DNA of 64,000 nucleotides from Planctomycetota bacterium (GTDB lineage Bacteria; Planctomycetota; UBA8742; UBA2392), in the NCBI GenBank assembly GCA_016722065.1, contig JADKGX010000001.1, positions 1,054,001-1,118,000 of the forward strand, written 5' to 3'. The notes under the pieces are model-generated. The model was not told the origin of the DNA, searched no databases, and saw only the letters and a list, made by a program, of their open reading frames with translations. Shown piece by piece: positions 43,150 to 51,183 of this stretch; the stretch's first letter is position 1, and each line of letters begins with the position of its first letter. A program made the translations under genes and the position numbers.

Positions 43150-43599
43150 ATGAGGTACCTATGGGCAGTGATGCTGGTGACGGTGCTTTTCGTGGCCGCC
43201 TGTGGCGGCGCAAACAACGCGACGTCCAGCAGTTCAAGCGGCGGTTCCAGCGACAGTGACAAACCCTCGGGGCCGGACCTCACGACACCGGCAGGCACCG
43301 CCAAGGCCGTGGCCGAAGCCTTTGGCTCGGGCGACTTCGCGAAGTTCGACCCGCTGTGGGCAAAAAGCGTGACCCAGGAAAAGAAGGACAAGTTGAAGAA
43401 AGACTACGGTGAACTCGTAGACGCCGGCGGCAGCTTCAAGTTTGAGTTTGCCGATGCCGACGTGAAGACCGAAGGCGACGACAAGGCCTCCGTGAAGGGC
43501 AAGCTGTTCATCACGCCAAAGAAGGGCGAAAAGACAGAAGAAGAAAGCGAAACCATGCGCTTCGTCAAAGAAGACGGCAAATGGAAGTACACCGGGTAA
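43150..43599 (+). CDS. Small lipoprotein with NTF2-like (DUF4878-like) domain
   Basis: 149 residues. Lipoprotein signal MLVTVLFVAAC-G, a serine/glycine linker (TSSSSSGGSSDSD), then a domain of about 105 residues beginning TPAGTAKAVAEAFGSGDFAK and ending MRFVKEDGKWKYTG. This order (T-P-x-x-x-A-x2-F, then ...F-V-K-E-D-G-x-W-K at the end) is typical of NTF2-like/DUF4878 lipoproteins of unknown function. It lies 40 bp behind fhs, with only a small hairpin (CGGGCA/TGCCCG, 43117-43131) between, and is followed by a strong terminator. Confidence 0.7.
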   Translation: MRYLWAVMLVTVLFVAACGGANNATSSSSSGGSSDSDKPSGPDLTTPAGTAKAVAEAFGSGDFAKFDPLWAKSVTQEKKDKLKKDYGELVDAGGSFKFEFADADVKTEGDDKASVKGKLFITPKKGEKTEEESETMRFVKEDGKWKYTG

Positions 43600-43616
43600 G
43601 TACTGGACCGACAGGA

Positions 43617-43647
43617 ACGGCGCTGCTTCGGCGGCGCCGTTTTCTTT
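43617..43647 (+). terminator. Rho-independent terminator after the small lipoprotein gene
   Basis: Stem ACGGCGC (43617-43623) / GCGCCGT (43634-43640), 10-nt loop containing TTCG, followed by TTTCTTTC. It lies only 21 nt before the GNAT start, so that gene needs read-through or its own start site inside the hairpin region. Confidence 0.8.
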
Positions 43648-43667
43648 CGGGCAAGTGGGACAACACA

Positions 43668-44234
43668 ATGACCCTCACCCTCAAGAAACTCACGCCCGCC
43701 CTTTGGCCCGCCGTGGAGGCTCTGTTTGGGGCCAATGGGGCCTGTGGCGGGTGCTGGTGCATGCACTGGCGCACGGAAAAGGGCCAGTCCTGGGACGACT
43801 TCAAGGGCGCGCCCGCCAAGGCCGCCTTCCGCAAACTGGTGCAGTCGGGCAAGGCCCGCGGCGTGCTGGCTTTTGCTGGCGACACCCCCGTGGGCTGGTG
43901 CGCCTATGGCCGGCGCGTGGAGTTTGCCAAGCTCAACCGCGCGCCCAGCCTGGCCTGTGACGACGCCGAGCAGGTCTGGTCTCTGCCCTGCTTCTTCATC
44001 AAGGCCCGATACCGCGACCAGGGCATCGCGGGCAAGCTGCTGGCCTTTGCGATGCAATGCCTGAAAGAAGAAGGGGCCAAAATCGCCGAGGCCTACCCGG
44101 TCAAACCCAAGCCCGGCCAGAAGATGCCCGGCGCCTTTGCCTGGACCGGCGTGGTCAGCATGTTCAAGCAGGCCGGCTTCCAGCCCGCCGACAGCAAGGC
44201 CAAAGGCAAGCAGCGCATGCGTAAGACCCCTTAG
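43668..44234 (+). CDS. GNAT-family N-acetyltransferase
   Basis: 188 residues. Acetyl-CoA binding motif A is RYRDQGIAGKLLAFAM (R/Q-x-x-G-x-A), preceded by the beta-strand VWSLPCFFIKA. The N-terminal cysteine-rich GACGGCWCMHWR is a hallmark of a GNAT subgroup found next to varied metabolic genes. The C-terminal block EAYPVKPKPGQKMPGAFAWT then GVVSMFKQAGF also belongs to it. The acetyl acceptor is unknown. ATG 43668 is chosen because homology starts there; the upstream open frame covers the terminator. Confidence 0.8.
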   Translation: MTLTLKKLTPALWPAVEALFGANGACGGCWCMHWRTEKGQSWDDFKGAPAKAAFRKLVQSGKARGVLAFAGDTPVGWCAYGRRVEFAKLNRAPSLACDDAEQVWSLPCFFIKARYRDQGIAGKLLAFAMQCLKEEGAKIAEAYPVKPKPGQKMPGAFAWTGVVSMFKQAGFQPADSKAKGKQRMRKTP

Positions 44235-44293
44235 CAAAGGCACGCGGCGACCTGCTAAAGTCGCCGTCCGTCGCTTGGCCATCAAAGGGCTAT

Positions 44294-45424
44294 ATGCCTG
44301 TCGTCCACCAGAACTCAAGCCAGGGGCCGCACTTCCGCACGGGAGATTTTAACCCGGCTGATTTTGTCGTCGGCCTTGGCGCATTGGTCAACGTGGTTGC
44401 TTTTGTGGCCGGCATCTTCATCTCGGGCACTGTATTCAACGCCTTTCTTGGCCCGGCTGCGCTGGCGGTTGTGGGCGTTGCGGCGTACACCGCGCTGGAA
44501 AAGGCCGGCAAGTTCAAAAGTGCCGGCCACCGGCTGCTTCAGGCTTCACTGTTCATCGGCTTGTGGGGTTTCACCTTGGTGGCGGCGCACTGGGTGCCCT
44601 ATCTTTGGGTGGCTGGGGCGTCCGTTGGGTTGTTTGCCGCGTCGCTTGTGTCAGGCGTGTTTGCGGTGCTGAGCAAGCTGTGGAAGTTCCTGGCCGCCCT
44701 GTTTGCAATCTGCGCTATCAGCGCAGTCGTGGTACTGCCCCAACCCAGCGGCACCGAGGACCCCGACGACGAAACCAACAAATGGCGTGTTGAGGTCACC
44801 GTGATCGATGCTGACGGCCAGCCTGTGCAGAACGCAACCGTGCGCGTGGCGGTTGTCATGGCCTGGGATGCGCAGGCCGCGTTGAAGCTCAAAGACTCCA
44901 CACCCACCGGTGCCGACGGCAGCATTGCCGACCTTACGTTCACCGAAGACCCCAAGCTGAAAGCTGTGATTGTTGAGGCCGAGAAAGCCCAAGGCCCCGC
45001 CAACGCGGCCTACCCGCTGGTGCGCGAAGTTGGGCTGAACATGACCCGCGGCGGCAAAGTGTCCATCAAGGTGCAGTTGCACGAAAACGCGCACCCGGAC
45101 AAAGCCTTTGTGCTGGTCGACGCCAAAGTCAAGCCACACGAGAGCTGGTACTACCTGAAGTTCCAGTTGTGGGACGGTCCGCCCGAAGGTGCATTTTGGG
45201 GCCATGAAGGAAACCCGCGCCTGTTGCAACAGACTTCCTGGCCTGACATGCCGGAACACAGCCTTGTGGTCGGCCGTGACCTGGCCGGAAAGGACCTTTA
45301 CCTGCGGCACAGCTACGAAAGCGGGCCGGAAACCGAAACCGCAACGACGCACCTGGTCCCGATCGCCCCCGGTGGCCGCACGCGCGTTGCGCTGAACATA
45401 CCTGGGCACAAGAACTCTGATTGA
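44294..45424 (+). CDS. Membrane protein with extracytoplasmic Ig-like C-terminal domain
   Basis: 376 residues, no recognised family. Four hydrophobic helices lie between residues 25 and 155 (FVVGLGALVNVVAFVAGIF; VFNAFLGPAALAVVGVAAYT; LQASLFIGLWGFTLVAAHWV; FLAALFAICAISAVVVLP). After a DE-rich hinge (GTEDPDDETNK) a soluble domain starts WRVEVTVIDADGQPVQNATV with a pattern like a carboxypeptidase-regulatory or Ig-like sandwich, and it continues to the end. AAAGGG 7 nt before ATG. No partner is evident. Confidence 0.6.
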   Translation: MPVVHQNSSQGPHFRTGDFNPADFVVGLGALVNVVAFVAGIFISGTVFNAFLGPAALAVVGVAAYTALEKAGKFKSAGHRLLQASLFIGLWGFTLVAAHWVPYLWVAGASVGLFAASLVSGVFAVLSKLWKFLAALFAICAISAVVVLPQPSGTEDPDDETNKWRVEVTVIDADGQPVQNATVRVAVVMAWDAQAALKLKDSTPTGADGSIADLTFTEDPKLKAVIVEAEKAQGPANAAYPLVREVGLNMTRGGKVSIKVQLHENAHPDKAFVLVDAKVKPHESWYYLKFQLWDGPPEGAFWGHEGNPRLLQQTSWPDMPEHSLVVGRDLAGKDLYLRHSYESGPETETATTHLVPIAPGGRTRVALNIPGHKNSD

Positions 45425-45481
45425 TCCAGCGCGGGCTGACAGTTGGTCTGACGGCCCGCCCCGAAGCCTGCACGAAAGGGC

Positions 45482-45510
45482 TTGACCACCACATTACGCT
45501 GTTATATATT
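45482..45510 (+). promoter_or_regulatory. Promoter of the Lgt-like/Tes-like operon
   Basis: TTGACC (45482-45487), 17 bp, TATATT (45505-45510): the best sigma70-like promoter in the window. The start site would be near 45517, and AAGGGA 7-12 nt before ATG 45533 serves as ribosome-binding site. Confidence 0.7.
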
Positions 45511-45532
45511 GCCGTGATACAAGGGACCGGAC

Positions 45533-46297
45533 ATGCACTTTCCTGTGGTCTTTGAGTTGGGTCCCGCCCTGATTCCGGCGCACCTTGTGTTTGAGGTCGC
45601 CGCTTACGGTGTCGGCCTTGCCCTTTACCGCCGCGCGCGCAGCAAACAGGGACTCTCCGCAGACCAATCGTTATGGCTGCTTGCCGGTGCGGTAATCGGC
45701 GCTGCGCTGGGCGCAAAAATCCTGGGTTTCCTGGAGCAGCTTCCACGCAATGCAGATTCGCTGTCTGACCCCGCTGTGTGGCTGGAAACAAAGACCATTG
45801 TCGGCGGCCTGCTGGGCGCATGGCTGGGTGTCGAGGTCGCCAAGCGCGCCACCGGCGTTGCCGCACCCACGGGCGACGCGACGGTGATGGCCTTTCTGGT
45901 TGGACTTGCCATCGGCCGCATAGGCTGCTTTCTGACGGGAGTTGAAGACATGACGGTGGGGCTGCACACCGACCTGCCCTGGGCGGTGGATTTTGGCGAC
46001 GGGCCGCGCCACCCCAGCCCGCTTTACGAAATCGGTTTCTGCCTGGCCTTTGCGGCTGTGTTGCACGCCGCGCGCAAACATCTGCGGCCGGCGGGAGTTG
46101 CGTTTCGCGTGATGGTGCTTGGCTACCTGGCGTTTCGGTTTGCGGGCGACTTTCTGAAGCCACGCCAGCCCGTTTTGCTTGGTTTGGATGCGATTCAGCT
46201 TGCGTCGCTTTGCGGCATGGTTGCCGCAGGGTGGGGCATTTTCCGGCGCTACCGGCACGAGGCCAACCATGACCGACAGGCCGTACCACTTCATTGA
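45533..46297 (+). CDS. Lgt-like (prolipoprotein diacylglyceryl transferase family) membrane protein
   Basis: 254 residues, about six or seven membrane helices. Family blocks: KTIVGGLLGAWLGVEVAKR, then IGRIGCFLTGVEDMTVGLHT, LPWAVDFGDG, and RHPSPLYE. Standard Lgt transfers diacylglycerol from phosphatidylglycerol to the lipobox Cys. Here the histidine of the H-G-G-L motif (His103 in E. coli) is replaced by Val (TIVGGL), while the GRIG arginine and PLYE motif remain. It is therefore likely a paralogue with another lipid-transfer or lipid-binding role rather than the housekeeping enzyme. The end overlaps the following radical SAM gene by 29 bp, which argues for joint function. Confidence 0.72.
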   Translation: MHFPVVFELGPALIPAHLVFEVAAYGVGLALYRRARSKQGLSADQSLWLLAGAVIGAALGAKILGFLEQLPRNADSLSDPAVWLETKTIVGGLLGAWLGVEVAKRATGVAAPTGDATVMAFLVGLAIGRIGCFLTGVEDMTVGLHTDLPWAVDFGDGPRHPSPLYEIGFCLAFAAVLHAARKHLRPAGVAFRVMVLGYLAFRFAGDFLKPRQPVLLGLDAIQLASLCGMVAAGWGIFRRYRHEANHDRQAVPLH

Positions 46298-47657
46298 GCT
46301 GACGTTGAGCCTGTGCAGCGTCTGCCGCAACCGCGTGGACGCCAAGCTGGTGTCGCAGGACGGCCGCATCTACATGCTCAAGCATTGCCTTGAACACGGG
46401 CCGGAGCGCGTGCTGGTGGCCACCGATGCCGAGTACTGGCTGCGATCGCGCCGCACCCTCAAGCCGGGGCAACTGCCCAAGCGCTTCAACACGAAGACCG
46501 AGCGCGGTTGCCCCTGGGATTGCGGCATATGCCCCGATCATGAGCAGCACGGCTGTCTGACGCTCCTGGAGATCACCGACCGCTGCAACCTGTCCTGCCC
46601 TGTCTGCTATGCCGACAGTGCACCTGGCAAGGGCAGGCACCGCACGCTGCAAGAAGTCAACGCGATGCTGGACACCGTGGTTGCCAACGAAGGCGAACCC
46701 GATGTCGTCCAGATCAGCGGCGGCGAGCCGACCATTCACCCGCAGTTCTTTGAGATCATGGATGCTGCCCAAAGCCGCCCGATCAAGCACCTGATGCTGA
46801 ACACCAACGGCCTGCGCATCGCGACCGAGCCGGGCTTCGCCGAGCGGCTGGCGACCTACCTGCCGAGGTTCGAGGTCTATCTGCAATGGGATTCGATGCG
46901 CGCCGAACCGTTACGCGAGTTGCGTGGCGCGGAACTGCTTGAGACCCGCCACAAAGCCATCGAGACACTGAACGCCCTGAACCTGTCGACAACGCTGGTC
47001 GTCACGCTCAAGAAGGGGCTGAATGATGGCGAGATCGGGGAGATTCTCGACTTCGCCTCGCGCCAGCGTTGCGTTCGCGGCGTTACCTTCCAGCCCATCC
47101 AGGACGCCGGCCGCGTCCAGAACTACGACCCGGCACGCGACCGCCTGACCCTGACCGAGGTGCGCAGCGAAATCCTGCGCCAATCTTCGATCTTCACGCC
47201 ACAAGATGTTGTGCCTGTACCCTGCCACCCCGATTGCATCGCCATGGCTTACGCCCTCAAGACGCCCGTGGGGGTGCTTCCACTAAGCCGATTCATTGAC
47301 CCCGGCAAACTGCTGGAACACACCGGCAACACGGTGCTGAATGAAGCCGCGCCGGAAGTGCGACGCCGGGTTGTCGAACTTTTCAGCACTTCGCATTCGC
47401 CGCAGTCCTCGAGCCTGACACTCAAGAGCCTGCTCTGCTGCCTGCCGAAGCTAAACCTGCCCGTGAACCTGACCTATGAGAACGTATTCCGGGTGATCAT
47501 CATGCAGTTCATGGACTTGCGCGGCTTTGACGTGCGCAGTGTCAAGAAAACCTGCGTTCACATTGTGCATCCTGATTTGCGCGTGATTCCTTTCGATACC
47601 TACAACCTTTTCTATCGGCCGGGTGCGAGCCTGCCGACGGCAGGAGCCGCGCGATGA
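46269..47657 (+). CDS. Radical SAM protein of the MJ0619/Tes-like family
   Basis: 462 residues. N-terminal rubredoxin-like cysteines (SLCSVC, C16/C19; KHCLEHG, C40), a second cluster site CPWDCGICPDH (C81, C85, C88), then the radical-SAM CxxxCxxC (C106-NLS-C110-PV-C113) after ITDR, and QISGGEPT (GGE motif). Further cysteines in PCHPDC and LLCCLP. This multi-cluster layout is that of archaeal Tes (tetraether synthase MJ0619), which joins lipid tails by C-C bonds, and of its bacterial homologues. The neighbour is an Lgt-family protein. Lipid-tail chemistry is a reasonable but untested inference; other substrates are possible. ATG 46269 gives the homologous N-terminus. Confidence 0.82.
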   Translation: MTDRPYHFIELTLSLCSVCRNRVDAKLVSQDGRIYMLKHCLEHGPERVLVATDAEYWLRSRRTLKPGQLPKRFNTKTERGCPWDCGICPDHEQHGCLTLLEITDRCNLSCPVCYADSAPGKGRHRTLQEVNAMLDTVVANEGEPDVVQISGGEPTIHPQFFEIMDAAQSRPIKHLMLNTNGLRIATEPGFAERLATYLPRFEVYLQWDSMRAEPLRELRGAELLETRHKAIETLNALNLSTTLVVTLKKGLNDGEIGEILDFASRQRCVRGVTFQPIQDAGRVQNYDPARDRLTLTEVRSEILRQSSIFTPQDVVPVPCHPDCIAMAYALKTPVGVLPLSRFIDPGKLLEHTGNTVLNEAAPEVRRRVVELFSTSHSPQSSSLTLKSLLCCLPKLNLPVNLTYENVFRVIIMQFMDLRGFDVRSVKKTCVHIVHPDLRVIPFDTYNLFYRPGASLPTAGAAR

Positions 47658-48037
47658 CCGACGAAAAACCGCAAGGGACCGAACATCCGCCTGCATATCC
47701 TCCAGCGCCGGGCCAATATCCATTCGGGCCGCCCCAGCCCATGAACCCTTATGGAATGGTGCGGATACCGCCGCCTCGTCGCGCAGCGGGCAATCCTTGG
47801 CTGGGGGCAGGACTGGTTGCGCTGGGCCATCTGGTTTGGCTACTTTGGCCGACGTTTTACCTGCTGATTGGCGCTTCGCAGCTTGTTTACGTGGTGCCAC
47901 TTGCCATCGTGTTCGCGCTAAGGAACGAAACACGCACACTGGCCGGGGTTGGAATCGCCGCCGGCGCCACGCTGGTTCTCAACGGGGTCATCTGCGGGGG
48001 CATGTACGCGTATTTTGTCGCCGGGGGTGTGCATTGA
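47654..48037 (+). CDS. Small membrane protein with proline-rich N-terminus
   Basis: 127 residues. A P/Q/Y/G-rich cytoplasmic-type head (HPPAYPPAPGQYPFGPPQP) is followed by three hydrophobic helices (WLGAGLVALGHLVWLLW; LIGASQLVYVVPLAIVFAL; LAGVGIAAGATLVLNGVICG). No family recognised. ATGA overlap makes it the third gene of the Lgt-like/radical-SAM unit, so it may assist there. Confidence 0.65.
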   Translation: MTDEKPQGTEHPPAYPPAPGQYPFGPPQPMNPYGMVRIPPPRRAAGNPWLGAGLVALGHLVWLLWPTFYLLIGASQLVYVVPLAIVFALRNETRTLAGVGIAAGATLVLNGVICGGMYAYFVAGGVH

Positions 48038-48064
48038 GCAAACTCGACTCACCCGCCTGCGCCA

Positions 48065-48532
48065 TCAGCCCTTGAGCTTGCGTGCTGACTTTCCCGTTGC
48101 CGCCGGCGGCGCTTTGGCCTTGCGCGGCTTCTGGGCTGGCGCTGGCGTGCCGGCGTCCAGGGCTTGCACGAACTTTGCGGGTGCAATGGTGCGGTAGCTT
48201 TCCTCGATCCATTGCTTCATCAATTCGTAGGGCGGCTCGACGCCGGGTTCAAACGTGCTGGAAACCCAGCCACTTTTGCCAAGGCCGTAACCCGTGGGTG
48301 CCGCAAACTCGCGGTCCAGGGCATCGGCACCCGCTTGGGGCAGTTTCACGGACATCGAAAAGCCCTTGGTATGGCAACTCAGAAACACAAACACCTTTCC
48401 CTTGACCTTGACAGCGATTTCACCCCAGGGCGTGTGTTCTGTTGCACCGGGAAAGCCCATGGCGTAATCGCGCAGCTTGATCTGCGCATGCTTCGAAACC
48501 GGTGAAACAGGCCCGGCGTATTCCTTGGTCAT
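48065..48532 (-). CDS. MmcQ/YjbR-family protein
   Basis: 155 residues. Residues 15-118 fit the YjbR (CyaY-like fold) family: RDYAMGFPGATEHTPWGEIA, VKVKGKVFVFLS, MSVKLP and the C-terminal WIEESYRTIAPAK. A lysine/alanine-rich tail (PAQKPRKAKAPPAATGKSAR) is added, which may bind nucleic acid. Members are small cytoplasmic proteins with no clear enzymatic role. It is convergent with the Lgt-like/Tes-like operon (27 bp between stops) and divergent from TPR protein 8. Confidence 0.8.
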   Translation of the reverse strand: MTKEYAGPVSPVSKHAQIKLRDYAMGFPGATEHTPWGEIAVKVKGKVFVFLSCHTKGFSMSVKLPQAGADALDREFAAPTGYGLGKSGWVSSTFEPGVEPPYELMKQWIEESYRTIAPAKFVQALDAGTPAPAQKPRKAKAPPAATGKSARKLKG

Positions 48533-48622
48533 GGACGTTCCTATGCACCGTGATGTTTTGCCGAAGTCTCCGGGCTTGAGGCTCTGTTGAGCTTTGCCCG
48601 GCGCTCAACGATTGCTTTCCGT

Positions 48623-48628
48623 TACACT
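48623..48628 (+). promoter_or_regulatory. -10 element of TPR protein 8, leaderless type
   Basis: TACACT, then GTACTC, then ATG 48635: the same 6-nt -10-to-ATG distance as before TPR proteins 3, 5 and 6. I see no matching TTTTCG at the expected -35. Confidence 0.5.
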
Positions 48629-48634
48629 GTACTC

Positions 48635-50257
48635 ATGGGCGGGGCAAGCGCAGAAGAACACTACATGTTCGGCCACGCGCTGGTTCGCGACGCCGCATAC
48701 CAGTTGCTGATGCCAACCGACCGGGCAGGCTTGCATGCCATGGCAGTTGATGTATTGCGCGGCGCCTTTGACGATATCACGGAAATCGCTGCGGAAATCG
48801 CCGACCACGCTTCCTTGGCCCGGCAGGTGCCATTAGCGGCATCCACCGCGTATGCCCTTGAGCGCGCGGAGCTGGAGATGCTGCATGTCGCGGCCGCATA
48901 TGCCCATGGGTCCTACCAGAATGAGCAGGCCGCCGTGCTGCTGTCACGGTTGGCGAGCCATTCCCTCACCACGCCTGTCCAGGTGTGCCGGGCGCTGGAA
49001 CAATTGGCGATGGTGCATGCGCGTAGAGCCCAATTGGATGCCGAGCACGCTGCGCTTCAGCAACTGGCCAGCCACCCCCAGTGCATGCTGCGCCAGAGGG
49101 TGTGGGCAATCTCGCGCCTGGCCAGTAACGCCAAGCAACTCGGGCGTCCACAAGAGTGCTGGAGCCTCTTGGACGCTGCCGAATCGCTGGCGCGCCAAAG
49201 CGACGACAGGCAAGCGCTGGCCCAGGTGCTGCAAACGCGTGGCGCGAACCTGATCACCGGCGGCAACTTGGACAGCGCCGTCGACTTCACGCAACGGGGG
49301 CTGGACCTCGCGCTAACCTCCGGCGCGTTTGACGTCGCCTTGGATGCCCTTGAGAACCTGGTGATCCTGCATCGGCATCGGAGCGAATTTGAAAATGCCC
49401 TGGCCTGCCTTGTGCGCATGGAACAACTTGTACAGGACGGCCGCGTTGGCGCGCCAGCCGACCGCTGGGCCAATTCACGCGGCAACATTTACTGGCGGAT
49501 GGGCCGGCTGGACGAAGCTGAAAGCTGCTATCGCACAGCTTTGGATACTGCCCGCCGCCAGGGCAACATCGCCGACGCCGCCACAGCGCAGGGAAACCTG
49601 GGCAACATTCACCTGGGGCGCGGTGACGATCGTGGCGCGTTGCAGTTGTTTGCATTGGCCGCCCGCGAGTGTGCCGAAGCGGGGCTGGTCAACCACCACG
49701 CCCTTTGGGTCAACAACGTCGGGAACTCCCACTTCTATGCAGGAGAACTGGATCTGGCGCTGGACGCATACCGACGCGCCGAGGCCTTGCATGGCCAAGC
49801 CGGAGACCGCAATGCGCAATCCAGCGTGGTTGCCAACATCGGCCTGGTCCTCCAGGAGCAAGGACATACTGAGGACGCGCTGCAGCACTATCGACTGGCG
49901 GAATCCATTGCGCGCGACAGTGGCGCAACCGTCGCAGTCAGCAGCCATGTGTTCCGGCAATCAGAACTCATGAGGCTCCAGCAGCGGCCCGCGCAAGCCC
50001 TGGCCCTGCTGCTGCAATCGCTGGATCTGCGTCTGGAATGCGGGCCGCTGCTTCCACCTGAAGGCGTCGCGTATCAGGTGGACATTGCCCGGCTGAACCT
50101 TGCCCTGGGCGACGGCCAAGCCGCCAGACAGGCTCTCAATGCCGCTGGCCAATTCGCGCAGGCGGTACAGGCCTCGGGCCAGCCGGTTCGCAACTCGGTA
50201 AAGGAAAGAATCGCGATGATTCCAGAGCTTCAAGATCGGGCTGCCAACACAGCGTGA
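48635..50257 (+). CDS. TPR protein 8 of the STAND-tail family
   Basis: 540 residues, the longest copy and separated by 7 kb from the others. The motif is degenerate but clear (AEEHYMFGHALVRDAAYQLL, residues 6-25), with G for the usual R in F-R-H-A. Then EIAAEIADHASLARQV, and about eleven TPRs (LEQLAMVHARRAQLDAEHAA; GNLGNIHLGRGDDRGALQLF; VANIGLVLQEQGHTEDALQH). It lacks the paralogue C-terminal module and ends in a helical AARQALNAAGQFAQAVQ stretch. Monocistronic; YeeE-type genes follow after 50 bp. Confidence 0.85.
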   Translation: MGGASAEEHYMFGHALVRDAAYQLLMPTDRAGLHAMAVDVLRGAFDDITEIAAEIADHASLARQVPLAASTAYALERAELEMLHVAAAYAHGSYQNEQAAVLLSRLASHSLTTPVQVCRALEQLAMVHARRAQLDAEHAALQQLASHPQCMLRQRVWAISRLASNAKQLGRPQECWSLLDAAESLARQSDDRQALAQVLQTRGANLITGGNLDSAVDFTQRGLDLALTSGAFDVALDALENLVILHRHRSEFENALACLVRMEQLVQDGRVGAPADRWANSRGNIYWRMGRLDEAESCYRTALDTARRQGNIADAATAQGNLGNIHLGRGDDRGALQLFALAARECAEAGLVNHHALWVNNVGNSHFYAGELDLALDAYRRAEALHGQAGDRNAQSSVVANIGLVLQEQGHTEDALQHYRLAESIARDSGATVAVSSHVFRQSELMRLQQRPAQALALLLQSLDLRLECGPLLPPEGVAYQVDIARLNLALGDGQAARQALNAAGQFAQAVQASGQPVRNSVKERIAMIPELQDRAANTA

Positions 50258-50307
50258 GAGCGATATGCTTGCGCCTCGATTTCCTTCCAACGCATAAAGG
50301 GCAAGGC

Positions 50308-50742
50308 ATGGATTGGCATGAAACTGTGCTGGCACTGGTTGGCGGGTCGATGATCGGCCTGGCTGCCGCTTCGTGGCTGGTGCTTACGGGCAAAACCGTC
50401 GGCATCAGCGGCATTCTGTACGGCATGGTCAAACCCGAGCCCACGGAACGCTTCTGGCAGGCCAGCCTGTTGCTGGGCCTGCTGTGTGGCGGCATCGGCC
50501 TTGGGCTGTGGTGGCCCCAACGCATGCCTGACCTGGATCACGCCAGCCGGCCGCTGATGGCCGTGGCCGGGCTGCTGGTCGGGCTGGGTACACGCCTTGG
50601 TGGCGGCTGCACCAGTGGCCACGGGGTGTGCGGCATCGGGCGGATGTCCTTTCGCAGCATTGCCGGAACCTGCGTGTTCATTGGCGTGGGGGTTGCCACC
50701 GTGTTTGTGGCGCGACACTTGATCGGGGGTGGCCATGCGTAA
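50308..50742 (+). CDS. YeeE/YedE-family sulfur-transport membrane protein, first half
   Basis: 144 residues from ATG 50308 (MDWHETVLALVGGSMIGLAA), four hydrophobic helices, with the conserved LGTRLGGGCTSGHGVCGIGR cysteine motif followed by MSFRS. Members import thiosulfate or related sulfur compounds; here the usual eight-plus-helix protein is split into two genes (PmpA/PmpB arrangement). AAAGGGCAAGGC precedes the ATG. It overlaps the next gene by 8 bp. Confidence 0.85.
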   Translation: MDWHETVLALVGGSMIGLAAASWLVLTGKTVGISGILYGMVKPEPTERFWQASLLLGLLCGGIGLGLWWPQRMPDLDHASRPLMAVAGLLVGLGTRLGGGCTSGHGVCGIGRMSFRSIAGTCVFIGVGVATVFVARHLIGGGHA

Positions 50743-51154
50743 CGTGATCGCCTGGCTGATCGGAGTGGTGTTTGCGCTGGGGCTGGGCACTTCGGGCATG
50801 ACCATGCCCGCCAAGGTGACTGGTTTTCTGGACGTAACGGGCGCCTGGGATCCTTCCCTGCTGTTTGTCATGTGCAGCGCCATTCCTGTCTACATGGTCG
50901 CCTGGTTCGGGCGCCGCAAGCAAGTGCCCTGGCTGGGGGGAAACAAGTTCCCCAAGCCGCGCGCAGACCTGGATTGGCGGCTGTTTGCAGGCGCCAGCCT
51001 GTTTGGCGTGGGGTGGGGCCTGGCTGGCATCTGCCCTGGGCCAGCGGTCACGATCATGGGCAGGCCCACCATGGGCGCGATCATCTTTCTGGCCGGCATG
51101 CTGGGCGGCATGTGGCTGTTTCGGCTGATCGATCGGCGCAAGCCCGCGGCCTGA
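50735..51154 (+). CDS. YeeE/YedE-family (DUF6691) membrane protein, second half
   Basis: 139 residues (MRNVIAWLIGVVFALGLGTS). Conserved blocks GMTMPAKVTGFLDVTGAWDP, SLFGVGWGLAGICPGPAVT and a final hydrophobic helix before RLIDRRKPAA. The lone cysteine in GICPGPA is the partner of the GGGCTSGHGVCG cysteines in the first half. ATG 50735 with GGGGGT 6 nt upstream fits better than ATG 50729. The pair would form one sulfur-compound channel. Confidence 0.85.
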   Translation: MRNVIAWLIGVVFALGLGTSGMTMPAKVTGFLDVTGAWDPSLLFVMCSAIPVYMVAWFGRRKQVPWLGGNKFPKPRADLDWRLFAGASLFGVGWGLAGICPGPAVTIMGRPTMGAIIFLAGMLGGMWLFRLIDRRKPAA

Positions 51155-51183
51155 GAAATCAACGGCGGGCAAGGGCGCTTGCG

